The notes under the pieces: generated by a model
What the model saw: the letters and a program-made list of their open reading frames with translations, nothing else
What the model was told of the DNA's origin: nothing
Databases searched by the model: none
In this document: one piece after another, positions 12,541-23,400 of the stretch
Numbering within the stretch: the stretch's first letter is position 1
Layout: each line of letters opens with the position of its first letter
DNA from: Microstegium vimineum
Taxonomy: Eukaryota > Streptophyta > Magnoliopsida > Poales > Poaceae
Direction: 5' to 3'
DNA: 64,000 nt
NCBI GenBank assembly: GCA_022036555.1
Contig: CM039119.1
Location: 38,757,255-38,821,254, forward strand
Translations under genes and position numbers: made by a program

Positions 12541-14100
12541 TACAAAGCCGGAGGAAGACATTGGGTGCTTGATAGTGGATGCACTCAACACATGACCGGG
12601 AATTCTAGAATGTTCAAATCAACCAACTCCAACACAAGTGATGGCATTGATAGTATTACTTTTGGTGATAATGACAAGGGCAAGGTCAAAGGTCTTGGTA
12701 AGATTGCAATATCCAATGACTTGAGCATATCAAATGTCTTGCTAGTTGAGAGCTTGAACTTCAATTTGCTATCCGTGGCTCAATTGCGTGATCTTGGATT
12801 CAAATGCATATTTGGGATAGATGATGTTGAAATCATTAATGTTGGTGGCTCAAACTTTATCTTCAAGGGTTTTAGATATGAGAACTTCTATCTAGTTGAT
12901 TTCAATGCTAGTGAAGCTCAATTGTCAACTTGCTTGCTAACTAAATCAAGTATGGGTTGGTTATGGCATAGAAGACTTGGTCATGTTGGCATGAAGCAAT
13001 TGAATAGATTGATCAAACATGACTTAGTAAGAGGCTTGAAAGATGTTGTATTTGAGAAGGACAAACTTTTTAGTTCTTGTCAAGCCAGCAAACAAGTTGG
13101 TAACACCCATCCTAAGAAAAATATGATGAGCACTAGTAGAGCATTTGAGTTGTTGCACATGGACTTATTTAGACCAACAACCTACACAAGTATTGGAGGC
13201 AACAAGTATGGATTTGTGATAGTGGATGATCTTATAAGATACACTTGGGTATTCTTTCTAAATGACAAGAGTGATACATTTGCTACATTCAAGTTTTTTG
13301 TCAAGAGATGTTATAATGAGTTTGAAACTATTATCAAGAAAGTGAGAAGTGACAATGGAAGTGAATTTAAGAATACAAGAGTTGAAGAGCTATGTGATGA
13401 ATTGGGAATCAAGCATTAACTCTCGGCCAAGTACACTCCTCAATCAAATGACCTTGTCGAGAAGAAAAATAGAACATTGATTGATATGGCAAGATCTATG
13501 CTTAGTGAGTACAATGTGAGTCAATCCTTTTGGGCCGAAGCTATCAACACCGCTTGCTACTCTAGCAACTGGTTATATTGTCACTCATTGATGGAGAAGA
13601 CACCATATGAGTTATTGAATGGAAGAAAGCCCAACATTGCATACTTTAGAGTGTTTGGTTGCAAATGCTACATCTTGAAGAAAGGCACAAGACTTGGGAA
13701 GTTTGACAAGAAGTGTGATGAAGGGTTCTTACTTGGTAACTCAACCACAAGCAAAGCCTATAGAGTGTGGAATTCGGCTAGTGGTATACTTGAGGAGGTT
13801 CATGATGTTGAATTTGATGAAACCAATGGCTCTCAAGTTGAAAATGAGAATCTTGAAGATGTGAGTGGTCCTCAATTGTCAAAAGGCCATGAAGAACATG
13901 GATATTGGTGATATTCGGCCAAGACAAGTGATTGACATTGAAGATGACAAAGATCAAGTACTCAACTCACCTAATGTGCAAGCTTGTGGTTCTCAAGTGC
14001 AAGATCAACAAGTTGCTAGTTCATCTCAACCGAGCTCAAGCAATCAAGTTTCTATCCTTCAACCAATCAACATTGCAAGAGATCACCCCATTAATCAAGT
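12541..14100 (+). pseudogene. Sirevirus-like protease-integrase remnant, RT lost
   Basis: Protease active site LDSGCTQHMTG at the start, then the integrase zinc region (WHRRLGHVGMKQLNRL; the first Cys of CxxC is Phe in FSSCQASK), then the integrase core with catalytic D (LHMDLF), D (SDNGSEF) and E (LVEKKN). A TAA at 13417-13419 interrupts just after the second D motif, replacing an expected Glu codon. A frameshift lies near 13905, before IGDIRPRQ. The reading ends at ARDHPINQV, the conserved segment just ahead of reverse transcriptase, where LTR sequence takes over at 14101. The product could not integrate DNA. Confidence 0.85.
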
Positions 14101-14354
14101 TCTTTATCTTGTCTAGTTAGCTTGCTAGTTAGTTCTTTTGTTAGTTATTCTAGCTTGCTTGAGCTAAGTGCCTTAGATTCTTGCTATTGTGTATATGCAC
14201 TTAGCTAACTAGAATTGCTTGGATAGGTGACTTTGCATCCTTAGTAGAGGTAGAGCAAAAACCTTTGTTTTAGTATTAATCTAACCTTTGCTCTAGTGTT
14301 TTGTAAAATTTTTATTAGGCTATTCACTCCCCTCTAGTCATCTATAACCTTTCA
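14101..14354 (+). repeat. 3' LTR remnant of Sirevirus-like element
   Basis: Matches 10184-10438, the last ~255 bp of the 5' LTR, and ends CCTTTCA followed by the target duplication ACCCC (14355-14359). The internal-to-LTR junction has shared bases ttctt, consistent with deletion by illegitimate recombination. Confidence 0.88.
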
Positions 14355-14699
14355 ACCCCAAAGTATCATCAAACCACTTTCTGTTTACTATCGGTCATGT
14401 TAGCCGAGTCTTAATGGGATATCATGAAAGTTTCACGGACATTAAATGATCTGAAAAACATTGTTTTGGATGTATTGAGAAGTAGAGAAGATCAGACGTC
14501 TTGTTCACTTGGCTCATTAGCTCGACTTATCAGCTATGGTATAATGTTTTTCTCTCATAACAAAACACCCAAAAACAATATCAGTGGTCTTATCAGCTGC
14601 AGTTTGTGTTATCTAATCCGGTGCAACTGGCATATGCCCAGTGGGAATCATAGCCTAGCTCTGCCATCGCAACCAACGCCGGCAAACTCTTGCAGCCGT

Positions 14700-15045
14700 C
14701 AGCGCATCCGCGTCGTCGAAGCATGGGTCGGTGCCACGGCTTGGGGCCAGAGCCATTGTTGATGCCTCCGTGTTGTCTGGGAAGTAGGGATCGAGCACCA
14801 TGGCCATGGATGCTAGCTCTGTTGCATCGCTGTGGAAGCAGGCTGGGAACCACGGCCACCCGCGGCTTGCGCCCATGGCTACTAGCTCCGTCACGTCGTC
14901 GGGGAAGCAGGGGCCAAGCTTCGTGGCCGCCCGCATCTTGGGGCCATGTCTGCTAGCTCCGTCGCGTCGTCGGGAAAGCAGGGGCCGAGCATCGCCGGTA
15001 GCTTGCAGCTTGGGGGCCATGGCTGCTAGCTTCATCTTGCCGCAC
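14700..15045. repeat. GC-rich minisatellite, period about 71 bp
   Basis: Related units carrying the core ccatggctgctagctccgt recur at about 14803, 14872, 14943 and 15016, spaced 69-73 bp. Each is followed by a gtcgtcgggaagcaggggcc-like block. Small overlapping ORFs in every frame are by-products of the repeat. Confidence 0.75.
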
Positions 15046-15059
15046 TGCATGGTCTGCTA

Positions 15060-16195
15060 GCTAGGGAAGATGGCTTCCTGCTGGAATTGCTCAATGCAAT
15101 TTTGGGGAAAAGGATCAGAAGCTCAAGGCATCGTATTGTGGATTTAAGGAATTGAAGAGAAGTAGAGCAGGTTCAAAAAATTTGGCCAACTCAGTGGTTG
15201 CTGTGGTTGGCAGAGGAAGGAGAGAACGATAAAACAGAGTGGAGAAAATAGGTACGCAGTTTATGGCACAATCGATCACAAGACTTTACAATAAATGAAT
15301 GTTAGAACTAGTCAAGGAAACAGTGAAATGAAAGTGCATTTTGTTGTTTCCAAGACTGTCACTTGATATGAAATAAAATAAAACTCAGATAAAACACACT
15401 TAAAGTTTTATTTTATAGTTTTATAGATATTTAATTTAATGACTCATGGAGATTGATATTCATGTCAAGAGAGTTTCATCTTAAATACACTGTCATATCA
15501 TCAAAATGACTATGTGGCAACTCATTTAATGAAAATAAAACTCATATGAAACTCTCATTGAGACTGGCCTCAGCCCTCCGTCGATGAAACTCTCATTGAG
15601 ACTGACCTCAGAGAGTCTATTTTATTCTCAGTTACTAAAGTTGTCACGTTAGGATAAAATCTTTCATTGAAACTGGTCTTAAAGGCAAAATTAATTAATA
15701 AGGATTATTAATGATGGCAATCGCCCAACAATGTATGTACACTGGTGGAGGCAAGAGGGGGCTGGCAGGGCCATGGCCCCCCTAACATTTGAAAACAAAC
15801 AAAATTACTAGTATAAGTTTATAATTTTTATATATATTGACATGAAAATAATAACAAAAACATTGTCATATATATCTATTAATATCTCTACTCTCTTACT
15901 CTAATAAAAATAGTATCTTAATTCTTGAGAGGTCAAATTTTCAACTTGAACTAAATATATATAAGGAAGTATTAATATTTGTAGTATATAATTAATATCA
16001 ATAAATATATTTTCATAGATATAAATGTTATTAATATTTTCTACAAACGTCAATATTATAGTCTTGGTGTATCATGTTCATGCTAGCTCTTTGCCGATCA
16101 TCTATAATAAAGAGCAACCTAGTCAGTTGAGTTGCGCTCACTGTCTATAAGGGCACTCTCAATGCAAGACTCTATCATAGAGTCCAAGACTATTT
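15060..16195. other. AT-rich repeat-bearing sequence, no gene
   Basis: Contains a 30-bp direct duplication (tgaaactctcattgagact at about 15548 and 15583) inside what resembles a worn MITE running from about 15330 to 15680. No coding potential is recognised. Confidence 0.4.
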
Positions 16196-16199
16196 ATTA

Positions 16200-16459
16200 C
16201 TCCCTCCATTTCAAATTGTAAGTCATTCCAAGAATCTTGGAGAGTCAAAGCATTTTAAGTTTGACCAAATATTATAGAGAGAAACATAAAGATTTATGAC
16301 ATCAAATGAGTATAGTATGAAAATATAACTAATAAAGAATATAATGATACTTAGTTGGTATCTAATATGTTATTATCATATTATATAAATTTGGTCAAAC
16401 TTTATAAATTTTGACTCTCCAAGATTTTTGGAATGACTTACAATTTGGGATGGAGGGAG
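16200..16459. mobile_element. Stowaway-like MITE
   Basis: Terminal inverted repeats start CTCCCTCCATTTCAAATTG and end with its near-complement (CAATTTGGGATGGAGGGAG). TA lies on both sides (16198-16199, 16460-16461), the Tc1/mariner target site. Length is 260 bp with an AT-rich interior and no coding capacity. Confidence 0.9.
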
Positions 16460-16704
16460 TACCATTTATTTATGTCATTTTGCTAGACTCTAAGTCCATA
16501 ATATTCGAGGTAATAAATAGGTTTAGATTATATGATAAAGTCTGTGAGTGCCCTAAGCTGTCTTTTTTCGTCGGCCCCCCTTATAAATAATTCTTGGCTC
16601 CACTACTGTGTATGTACTTGAACCAAAGGAGGCCCACTTGAAAGGGCCATTTTGGTCTTCAACGGAGATCTCATCTCGACACGATACTAGCTGATACTGC
16701 TCAT

Positions 16705-16708
<4 letters not shown>

Positions 16709-16756
<48 letters not shown>
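16709..16756. repeat. (AT)n microsatellite
   Basis: About 24 uninterrupted AT dinucleotides. It creates a false Tyr-Ile repeat ORF on the minus strand. Confidence 0.95.
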
Positions 16757-16758
<2 letters not shown>

Positions 16759-17445
16759 TAAAATTTAATAGCATTGGTTTTTTAAGGTTAAACAGCAAGG
16801 ACAAAAAAACTCATATAGGAGCAAAATGTGTGCTCGTGTGCTATGTATAGAACGAATGCACATACATGTACAGGAGCATATGTATATAGCATCATTCGAA
16901 TAGAGGAAATGTATATTGTTTTTGAAGAAAAAACACAGCTAGAAATAAAGTTACTATTAGAGGATGCAATCAATATGTAATTTTGATACGGTTGTTCGCT
17001 CGAGAAGAAGTTGACAAAATGTTGTGTCATAACTCACGGACCAGACTTCAAGCGAATAATCGTACCTTTAAGAAACAATTGAGAGATCATATTAATATTG
17101 CTCGGTGAGGACAACTTCATTTTTTTTTCTATGTTTTTCGTCTAAATGAACAGCCTTAATTGTAGGGTTGACTGATCCACCCAATTCTTTTGGTTTCTTG
17201 GTCCCACATACAAGACCACGGTCAATTCTCTTCTCCCTCTCTTCTTTTTGCGTTTACCCCCCTTGGAGGAATCGTATTCGTTAATCTCAACCGTACGAGA
17301 AGAGGCAGGCTAGGCTCTCCAGTCTCCACCAAGTCTCAAGGCCCCCTCCTCCATGCCTTGTTGATCCCGACCACCGCAGGCAGACCAGCCCAGCCTCGCC
17401 GTCGCCGGGTGCGCCCCCGCGCGACCTCAGTCGTCGCCCGCCGCC

Positions 17446-20400
17446 ATGCTGGCTTCGGCAAGGTGAGTGATTCTACCGTGGGTTCGTGGATTTCGGTTCG
17501 CACCGCGGCCTACCAGCAAGGCGTTCGGCGGATTGCCTGACGGCGCTCCCCTTCTGCGTTGCGTGCAGGGGGTTCTGGGCGCGGCACCGCCGCAAGATCC
17601 TCGTCTCCCTGGGCGTTGCCGGGGCGGGGTACGCCGCCTACCGCTTCTACGATGCGCGCCGTGCCCAGCTCGTGCGGGTCGAGCAGCTCCGCGCCATGGA
17701 GGAGCAGGCCGCCGAGGACCTCGTCAAGGACCAGTAAGAGCTTAGTCTAGTCCCCCCCCTTTTCCCCCACCCAAGGCTGGATTACTTGGGTTTCTCTCTA
17801 CTGCTACTTCTTGCATTGCCTTGGGGCTGCGCGCTCCTGTTCCTGTTATACTTTCCCCTGCCTGCCTCTGCCTGAGAGGGGAATTCGCTGCCAATTCACA
17901 AAGCTGAGGCTGCGGCTCCGCATGGATTTTGTCTAGCGTCTTGGTTGCGCTCGATTGGGATGAGGGCTCATACCATTCGCAGCTCAATTGGACCAGAACG
18001 ATGCTAACTTTGCCATTGTTTTAGTATATATAATCTCAAACTTTGCCATTGTTTTAGTATATATAATCTCACATGTTTTACACCTCCTTTATTATGGTAT
18101 AAACCAGCTGAGAGAGATTCTCGACCCACTCCCACCTTATTTTGGTTCTTTAGGCCATTATCAGTGTTGCACATCTTGCTCATGGGTTTTAATGGTCATA
18201 GCTGGCACCATTACATGTTAATGTTAATAACATGACAGGGCAAATATTTGCTGGAGAAACATCGAGTCAACTTCTTATTTCTTCTGTCGTACATTTTTAG
18301 TATTAATCACACAAACTGCACCTGTTTCAGAATAAGCAAGTGCCACCATATTTAGTAATCCAGTTAGCGTTCTAATTCTTTTTCAATGCTTCCATTTTAT
18401 TGTAGGCTCCAGGCACACTTTGAGAAGGTGAAGGCGATCTGCGACACTACCACATTGCCTTTGGCCATGCATCATCTCAGTGATAAGATAACGAGTGAGC
18501 TCGATATTTCGAAATTGACTGACAAACTACGGCAAGGGAAGGTAGACTCAAGCGCACTGACACCAAAGGAGAAGTATGATACTTGGGAGGAGATTAAAAT
18601 TAAGAGTATGCAATTTCTTATCCTATCTATGTTATGCACAACTTGCTGGGTCTATTCATTGTCTAATCATAAATATGCATTTCTAACAATGTTATTGTTT
18701 TTCTGGCTTCTCCAATTTCTTAGGTTTCACAAAGACAGTTTCTTCAATGTGGGCAATGACATTGCTTAGCTTGTATGTTAGAGTTCAGGTCACCATATTA
18801 GGCAGGCATCTCTACTTAGACTTTGCCCGGGGTACCAATGGTGCACAGTTACAGGTAGATCTTTGCTCCAGGCTCCACACTCTATATGCTCAAGCATTCC
18901 CATATGAATGACTTTCATTTATTTATTCTCCAGTTATTGGTACCTGCACTCTAGATGGTTAAATCATTGAAATTATATTAGAAACACTAACTTAACTTGG
19001 GTTCAAGCTGCTTTCTGACATGAAAATGTATCGCTTCTTTTGTAGGAAGAATCTGACACCTTTAGTGAAAATGGACACAAGAGTTTCCTTGCAATGGCTG
19101 ATTATCTTGTCACTGACAAAGTCACTGCATTCATAATGCAAATGCAACGTGCAGCAACAGAAGTCCTAAAAGAGTAAATAAATCTTCTCCTATCCTTATG
19201 ATAGTTGTTACCAGCTTGTTCAACAAATCATGGAATATGCATCTATTTTTCTAGCAAAATGCTTGTTTATGTTACATGCTGAAATTCGCGTGAACTGAGC
19301 CATCAAGAGTATCCACACTTCTGTATTCAGCATAAATTAGCTAATTTTGTACACAATATCTTATTTCCTCTTTTTTTTTTGGGCATCCGACTGTGAACAT
19401 TATACCATTAAGTGCCTGTCAACGAGCTGGTACCAGTGGTTTTCCAGCTACCTCGTTTCTTAGTTTAGATTTCGTTCCTGTTGCCCACACATGGATCAGC
19501 AAAGGCTTGAGGAAGGCCAGAGGGCAGCTTTGCCCAGTTGGCCGCTTGGATTGAAAGTAGAGTGTTGGATACAACCTAGGGGTTGGTCTGCTCCTGCTTA
19601 TATAGCAAGGAAGGCAGCCACCTACTACAGCATATTCTTAAGCTAAAAGCAGATGCTTTACAAGGCTGCTAAGCAAGCCGGCAACTGCTAGACAGTGAAC
19701 AGTAAAGTGCAGAAAGTAAGATACAAGTGATAGGCTTAACCATCAATCTCCCCCTAAGCCTAGCACTAGGTGATCTGCTTCAGGCCAATCCTTCCCTCAT
19801 CTCCTAGAACTTGGACTTGCCCAGCGACTTGGTGAGGATGTCTGCAAGCTGATCAGTGGTAGCAATGCCTTGATGCTCCCATCTTCCAAGCAGTCCCTGA
19901 TGAAGTGATACTTGATCCTGATGTGCTTGCTTCTGTCATGGAAGACAGGATTCTTGGCTAGAGCCAAAGCAGACTTGTTGTCCACCTTCAACTCCACCAC
20001 ATCCACCTCTCTGCCCAGCAGCTCAGCGAGCAGCCTGGACAACCAGAGGGCTTGAGTTGCTGCAGTGGTAGTGGCGATGTACTCTGCCTCGCAGCTTGAC
20101 AAAGCCACCACCTTCTGTTTGATGGACTGCCAGCTAACCAAGCATCCACCCAGGAAGAACATGGTTCCGCTGGTGCTCTTGCTTGTGTCGACGTCCCCGG
20201 CGAGGTCGCTGTCGCAGTAGCCGAGCAGACGCGCCGTGCTTGGGGCCTTCTTGAACTGGAGCCCGTAGTCCAGTGTCCCCGCCACATAGCGGAGGACACG
20301 CTTCACCGCCTGCATATGCTCCACTGTAGGCCGCTCCATGAATCGGCTCACATACCCGACGACGAACGCCAAGTCCGGTCGGGTATGCACGAGGTACCGA

Positions 20401-23400
20401 AGGCTGCCGACAAGCCGCCGGTAGTGCGTGGAGTCGACCTCCTCCGCCTTGCTCTCTCGGCTGAGGCGGAGCTTCTCCTCCATCGGCGTGTGGGCTGGGT
20501 TGCAGCCATCCATCTCCCCCAGCTCGAGGATCCGCTTGGCGTAGTGTGTTTGGCGCAGACTGATGCCCTCGGCATCCTGGCGCACTTCGATGCCGAGGTA
20601 GAAGCAGAGGAGTCCGAGGTCGCTCATGTCGAACTTCGCCATCATCTGCGCCTTGAACTTCTTCACTTCTCCTTCCTGGGAACCAGTGATGATGAGATCA
20701 TCCACGTAGACGCCGACGAGCAGAGCTGACGGTCCCGTGCCCCGCCGGTACACCGCCGCTTCATGCGTGCTCTGCTGGAAACCTATCTCCTTGAGTGTGG
20801 TGTCCAGCTTCGCGTTCCAGGCACGCGGCGCTTGTCGCAGCCCGTAGAGAGCCTTTCGCAGGCGATAGACCTTGTCTTCTTGGCCAGCGGCGACGAAACC
20901 CGGCGGCTGGCGGACGTACACCTCCTCCTTGAGATCGCCATTGAGGAACGCGGACTTCACGTCCATGTGGTGGACTTTCCACCCCTCTTGCACCGCCAGC
21001 GCGAGGAGAAGGCGGACTGACTCCATGCGTGCCACTGGTGCGAACGCATCGTCATAGTCCACGCCCTCCTGCTGGACAAACCCTCTCACCACCAGCCTCG
21101 CCTTGTGCTTGATCACCGCCCCCTTCTCATCCTTCTTCAGCTTGAACACCCATTTCAAGGTGATCGGGCGGTGGCCAACTGGGAGCGCCGTGAGCTCCCA
21201 GGTCTTGTTCTTCTCCACCGATCGGAGTTCTTGCTCCATCGCTGCCTGCCACGCCGGATCGCCTTGCGCCTCGGCATAGCTGGTCGGCTCGCCTGCAAGC
21301 GAGAGATGCAGCTGGGGGAAGAGCCTCGGCGCCAGCCCTGGAGGTGAGTCATTCCCAATGATGTCGGTTACCTTCCGGTACCGAAGAGGCTCGTCGTCGT
21401 AGTAGGCATCCAGACGGTCCTCATCATCCTCCAGTGGCGTGGCGTACTCGACGTGGGGGTACTCAGTCGGTGGAGGTGTCCTGGTAGTGGAGGTTGTCGC
21501 GGTAGTGGGCGACGTCGCGCCCGCAGTGGCTGGCGAAGGAGTGGTCGTTGCCGCTCCCGCATTCTCCAGCTCCCCCGGAGCCGGCAAAGGTGTTCTCGGA
21601 GCAGTCGAAGCAGCTGGCGATGGTGCGCCTTGCGCGCCTTCAGCCTCCCCACTCCAGAAATGCTCGACGACGAACTCCTCCAGCGACGGTGCAGTTTCAT
21701 CTTGCTCCTTCGCCCAGTCCCAGCCGCGGCTCTCGTCGAAAACGACGTCGCGTGACACGCACGCGCTGGGTCACTGGGTCGAACACCCGGTACGCCTTGC
21801 CGCCGTCGGCATACCCGACGAACACGCCCGACCGACTTCGATCGTCCAGCTTCTTCAGCTGGGTGAGCTCCTTGGTGAATGCCAAGCATCCAAACGTGCG
21901 CAGATGGCTCACGGCTAGCGCCCTGCCATGCCAGGCCTCGTAGGGCGTCATGCCCTGTAGGCTCCTTGTGGGCGCTCGGCTCAGGAGGTGAACTGCAGTC
22001 ACCACTGCCTGCCCCCAGAGCTGAGCCGGCGCACCCCTCTGCTTCAGTAGCGCTCTTGCCATGGCCACCACCGTTTGGTTGCGCCTCTCCACAACTCCAT
22101 TCTGTTGCGGTGTGTAGGGAGCAAAGTAGTGGCGCATGATTCCTTCATCCGCGCAGTAGACCGCGAACTCCGCGGCGGTGAACTCTCGCCCGTTGTCGGT
22201 GCGGAGCACTCCCAGCTTCCGCCCGCTTCCTCTCTCCGCCAGAGCTTGGATGTGCTTGATGGCGTCCGCCGCTGCATCCTTGGAGGTCAGCAGCGACACC
22301 CACATGTACCGGGTCGCGTCATCTACCAGCAACAGGAAGTAGCGCCTGCCGCCAGGGGTCGCCGGTGACACTGGGCCGCACAAGTCGTCGTGCACCAGCT
22401 CCAGCTTCTCCTTCGCGCGGTACTGGGCCGCTGCTGGGAAGGGCAGACGGCGGTGCTTGGTGATGACGTAGGTGTCGCAGAGCTGGCCAACGTGATAAAT
22501 CACTGGCAGCCCGCGCGCCATGACGTCCTTGGAGAGCTTCCGGAGCGCGTCGAAATGGAGGTGACCGTAGCGCTCGTGCCAGCGCCATGCTTCATCATCC
22601 TTGCGCGCGGCGAGGCAGAGCGGCTTGGCCGTGTTGAGGTGGAGGATGTAGAGGCGATTGGCGTCGCGCTGTACCTTGACGAGCAGTCGCTTCTGCCTAT
22701 CCCAAATCCTCAAGACACCGTCTTCAATCTCCACCTTAGAGCCTCCCTCGTCCAATTGCCCGAGACTCATGATCGAGTTGCGCAGAGCAGGGATGTAATA
22801 CACGCCATGGAGTGCTCTGTGCTCGCCGTTCTTGGCCTCGAAGACGATGGAGCCGACTCCCTTGATCTCCACCATTGACTCGTCACCGAACCTCACAACG
22901 CCCTTGACGGAGGTGTCCAGGTCGGCGAACAGCTCGCGCGGCCCGGTCATGGGGTGAGTCGCGCCGCTGTCGAGGTACCAGCCGTCCAGCTTCCCACCGC
23001 CAGCAGAGCCGGTGTCGAGGAATGCACGGGCTCGCGGCTTCTTGATGTCGAGGCTGGCCGATTCGGTGCAGAAGGTTGAAGCTTCAACCTTTCCGCGCCG
23101 ATCTTCATCCAGCTCGAGGAATCCGTGCACCAAGAACGCCGCCACGTCTTGCTCCTCTGCCTCGGTGACGTTCGCCTGACCGCCGCGCTCCCGCTGTCGG
23201 CGAGGTTGAGGCCAGTCCCGCGCCCAGTGCCCGGCGCGGTCGCAGTTGAGGTAGAGATTGTTGTGATTGGGCCTCCGCTCACCGCCGACAGCTCCTGCCT
23301 TGTTCGCCCCTCCTCCTTCACCATCGCGATCAGCGCGCGGCTTGTTCTTCCAACCACCGCGAGGACGGCGGCGTCGATTCTTCAATGACCCGGCAACGTC

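Larger units (their letters stand above)
8672..14354 (+). mobile_element. Internally deleted Sirevirus-like Copia retrotransposon with TSD
   Basis: Complete 5' LTR (8672-10438), primer-binding site (10440), gag, protease and integrase, then a direct jump into the last 254 bp of the 3' LTR (14101-14354). Reverse transcriptase, RNase H and most of the 3' LTR are missing. The 5-bp duplication ACCCC flanks it at 8667-8671 and 14355-14359, so both outer ends are original and the loss was internal. The Gag style and long LTR match Sirevirus (SIRE/Maximus-type) Copia elements of grasses. Coding lesions are a TAA at 12100, a TAG at 12454, a TAA at 13417 and a frameshift near 13905. It cannot move by itself. 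Confidence 0.92.

Noticed and set aside
14424..15060. Several 80-130 codon ORFs on both strands
   Set aside because: They come from the 71-bp GC-rich minisatellite.
16553..16804. Minus-strand ORF with a Tyr-Ile repeat
   Set aside because: It is a translation of the (AT)n microsatellite.
21439..21943. Overlapping plus-strand ORFs of 100-160 codons
   Set aside because: They are antisense shadows of the GC-rich Copia pol linker between integrase and RT.
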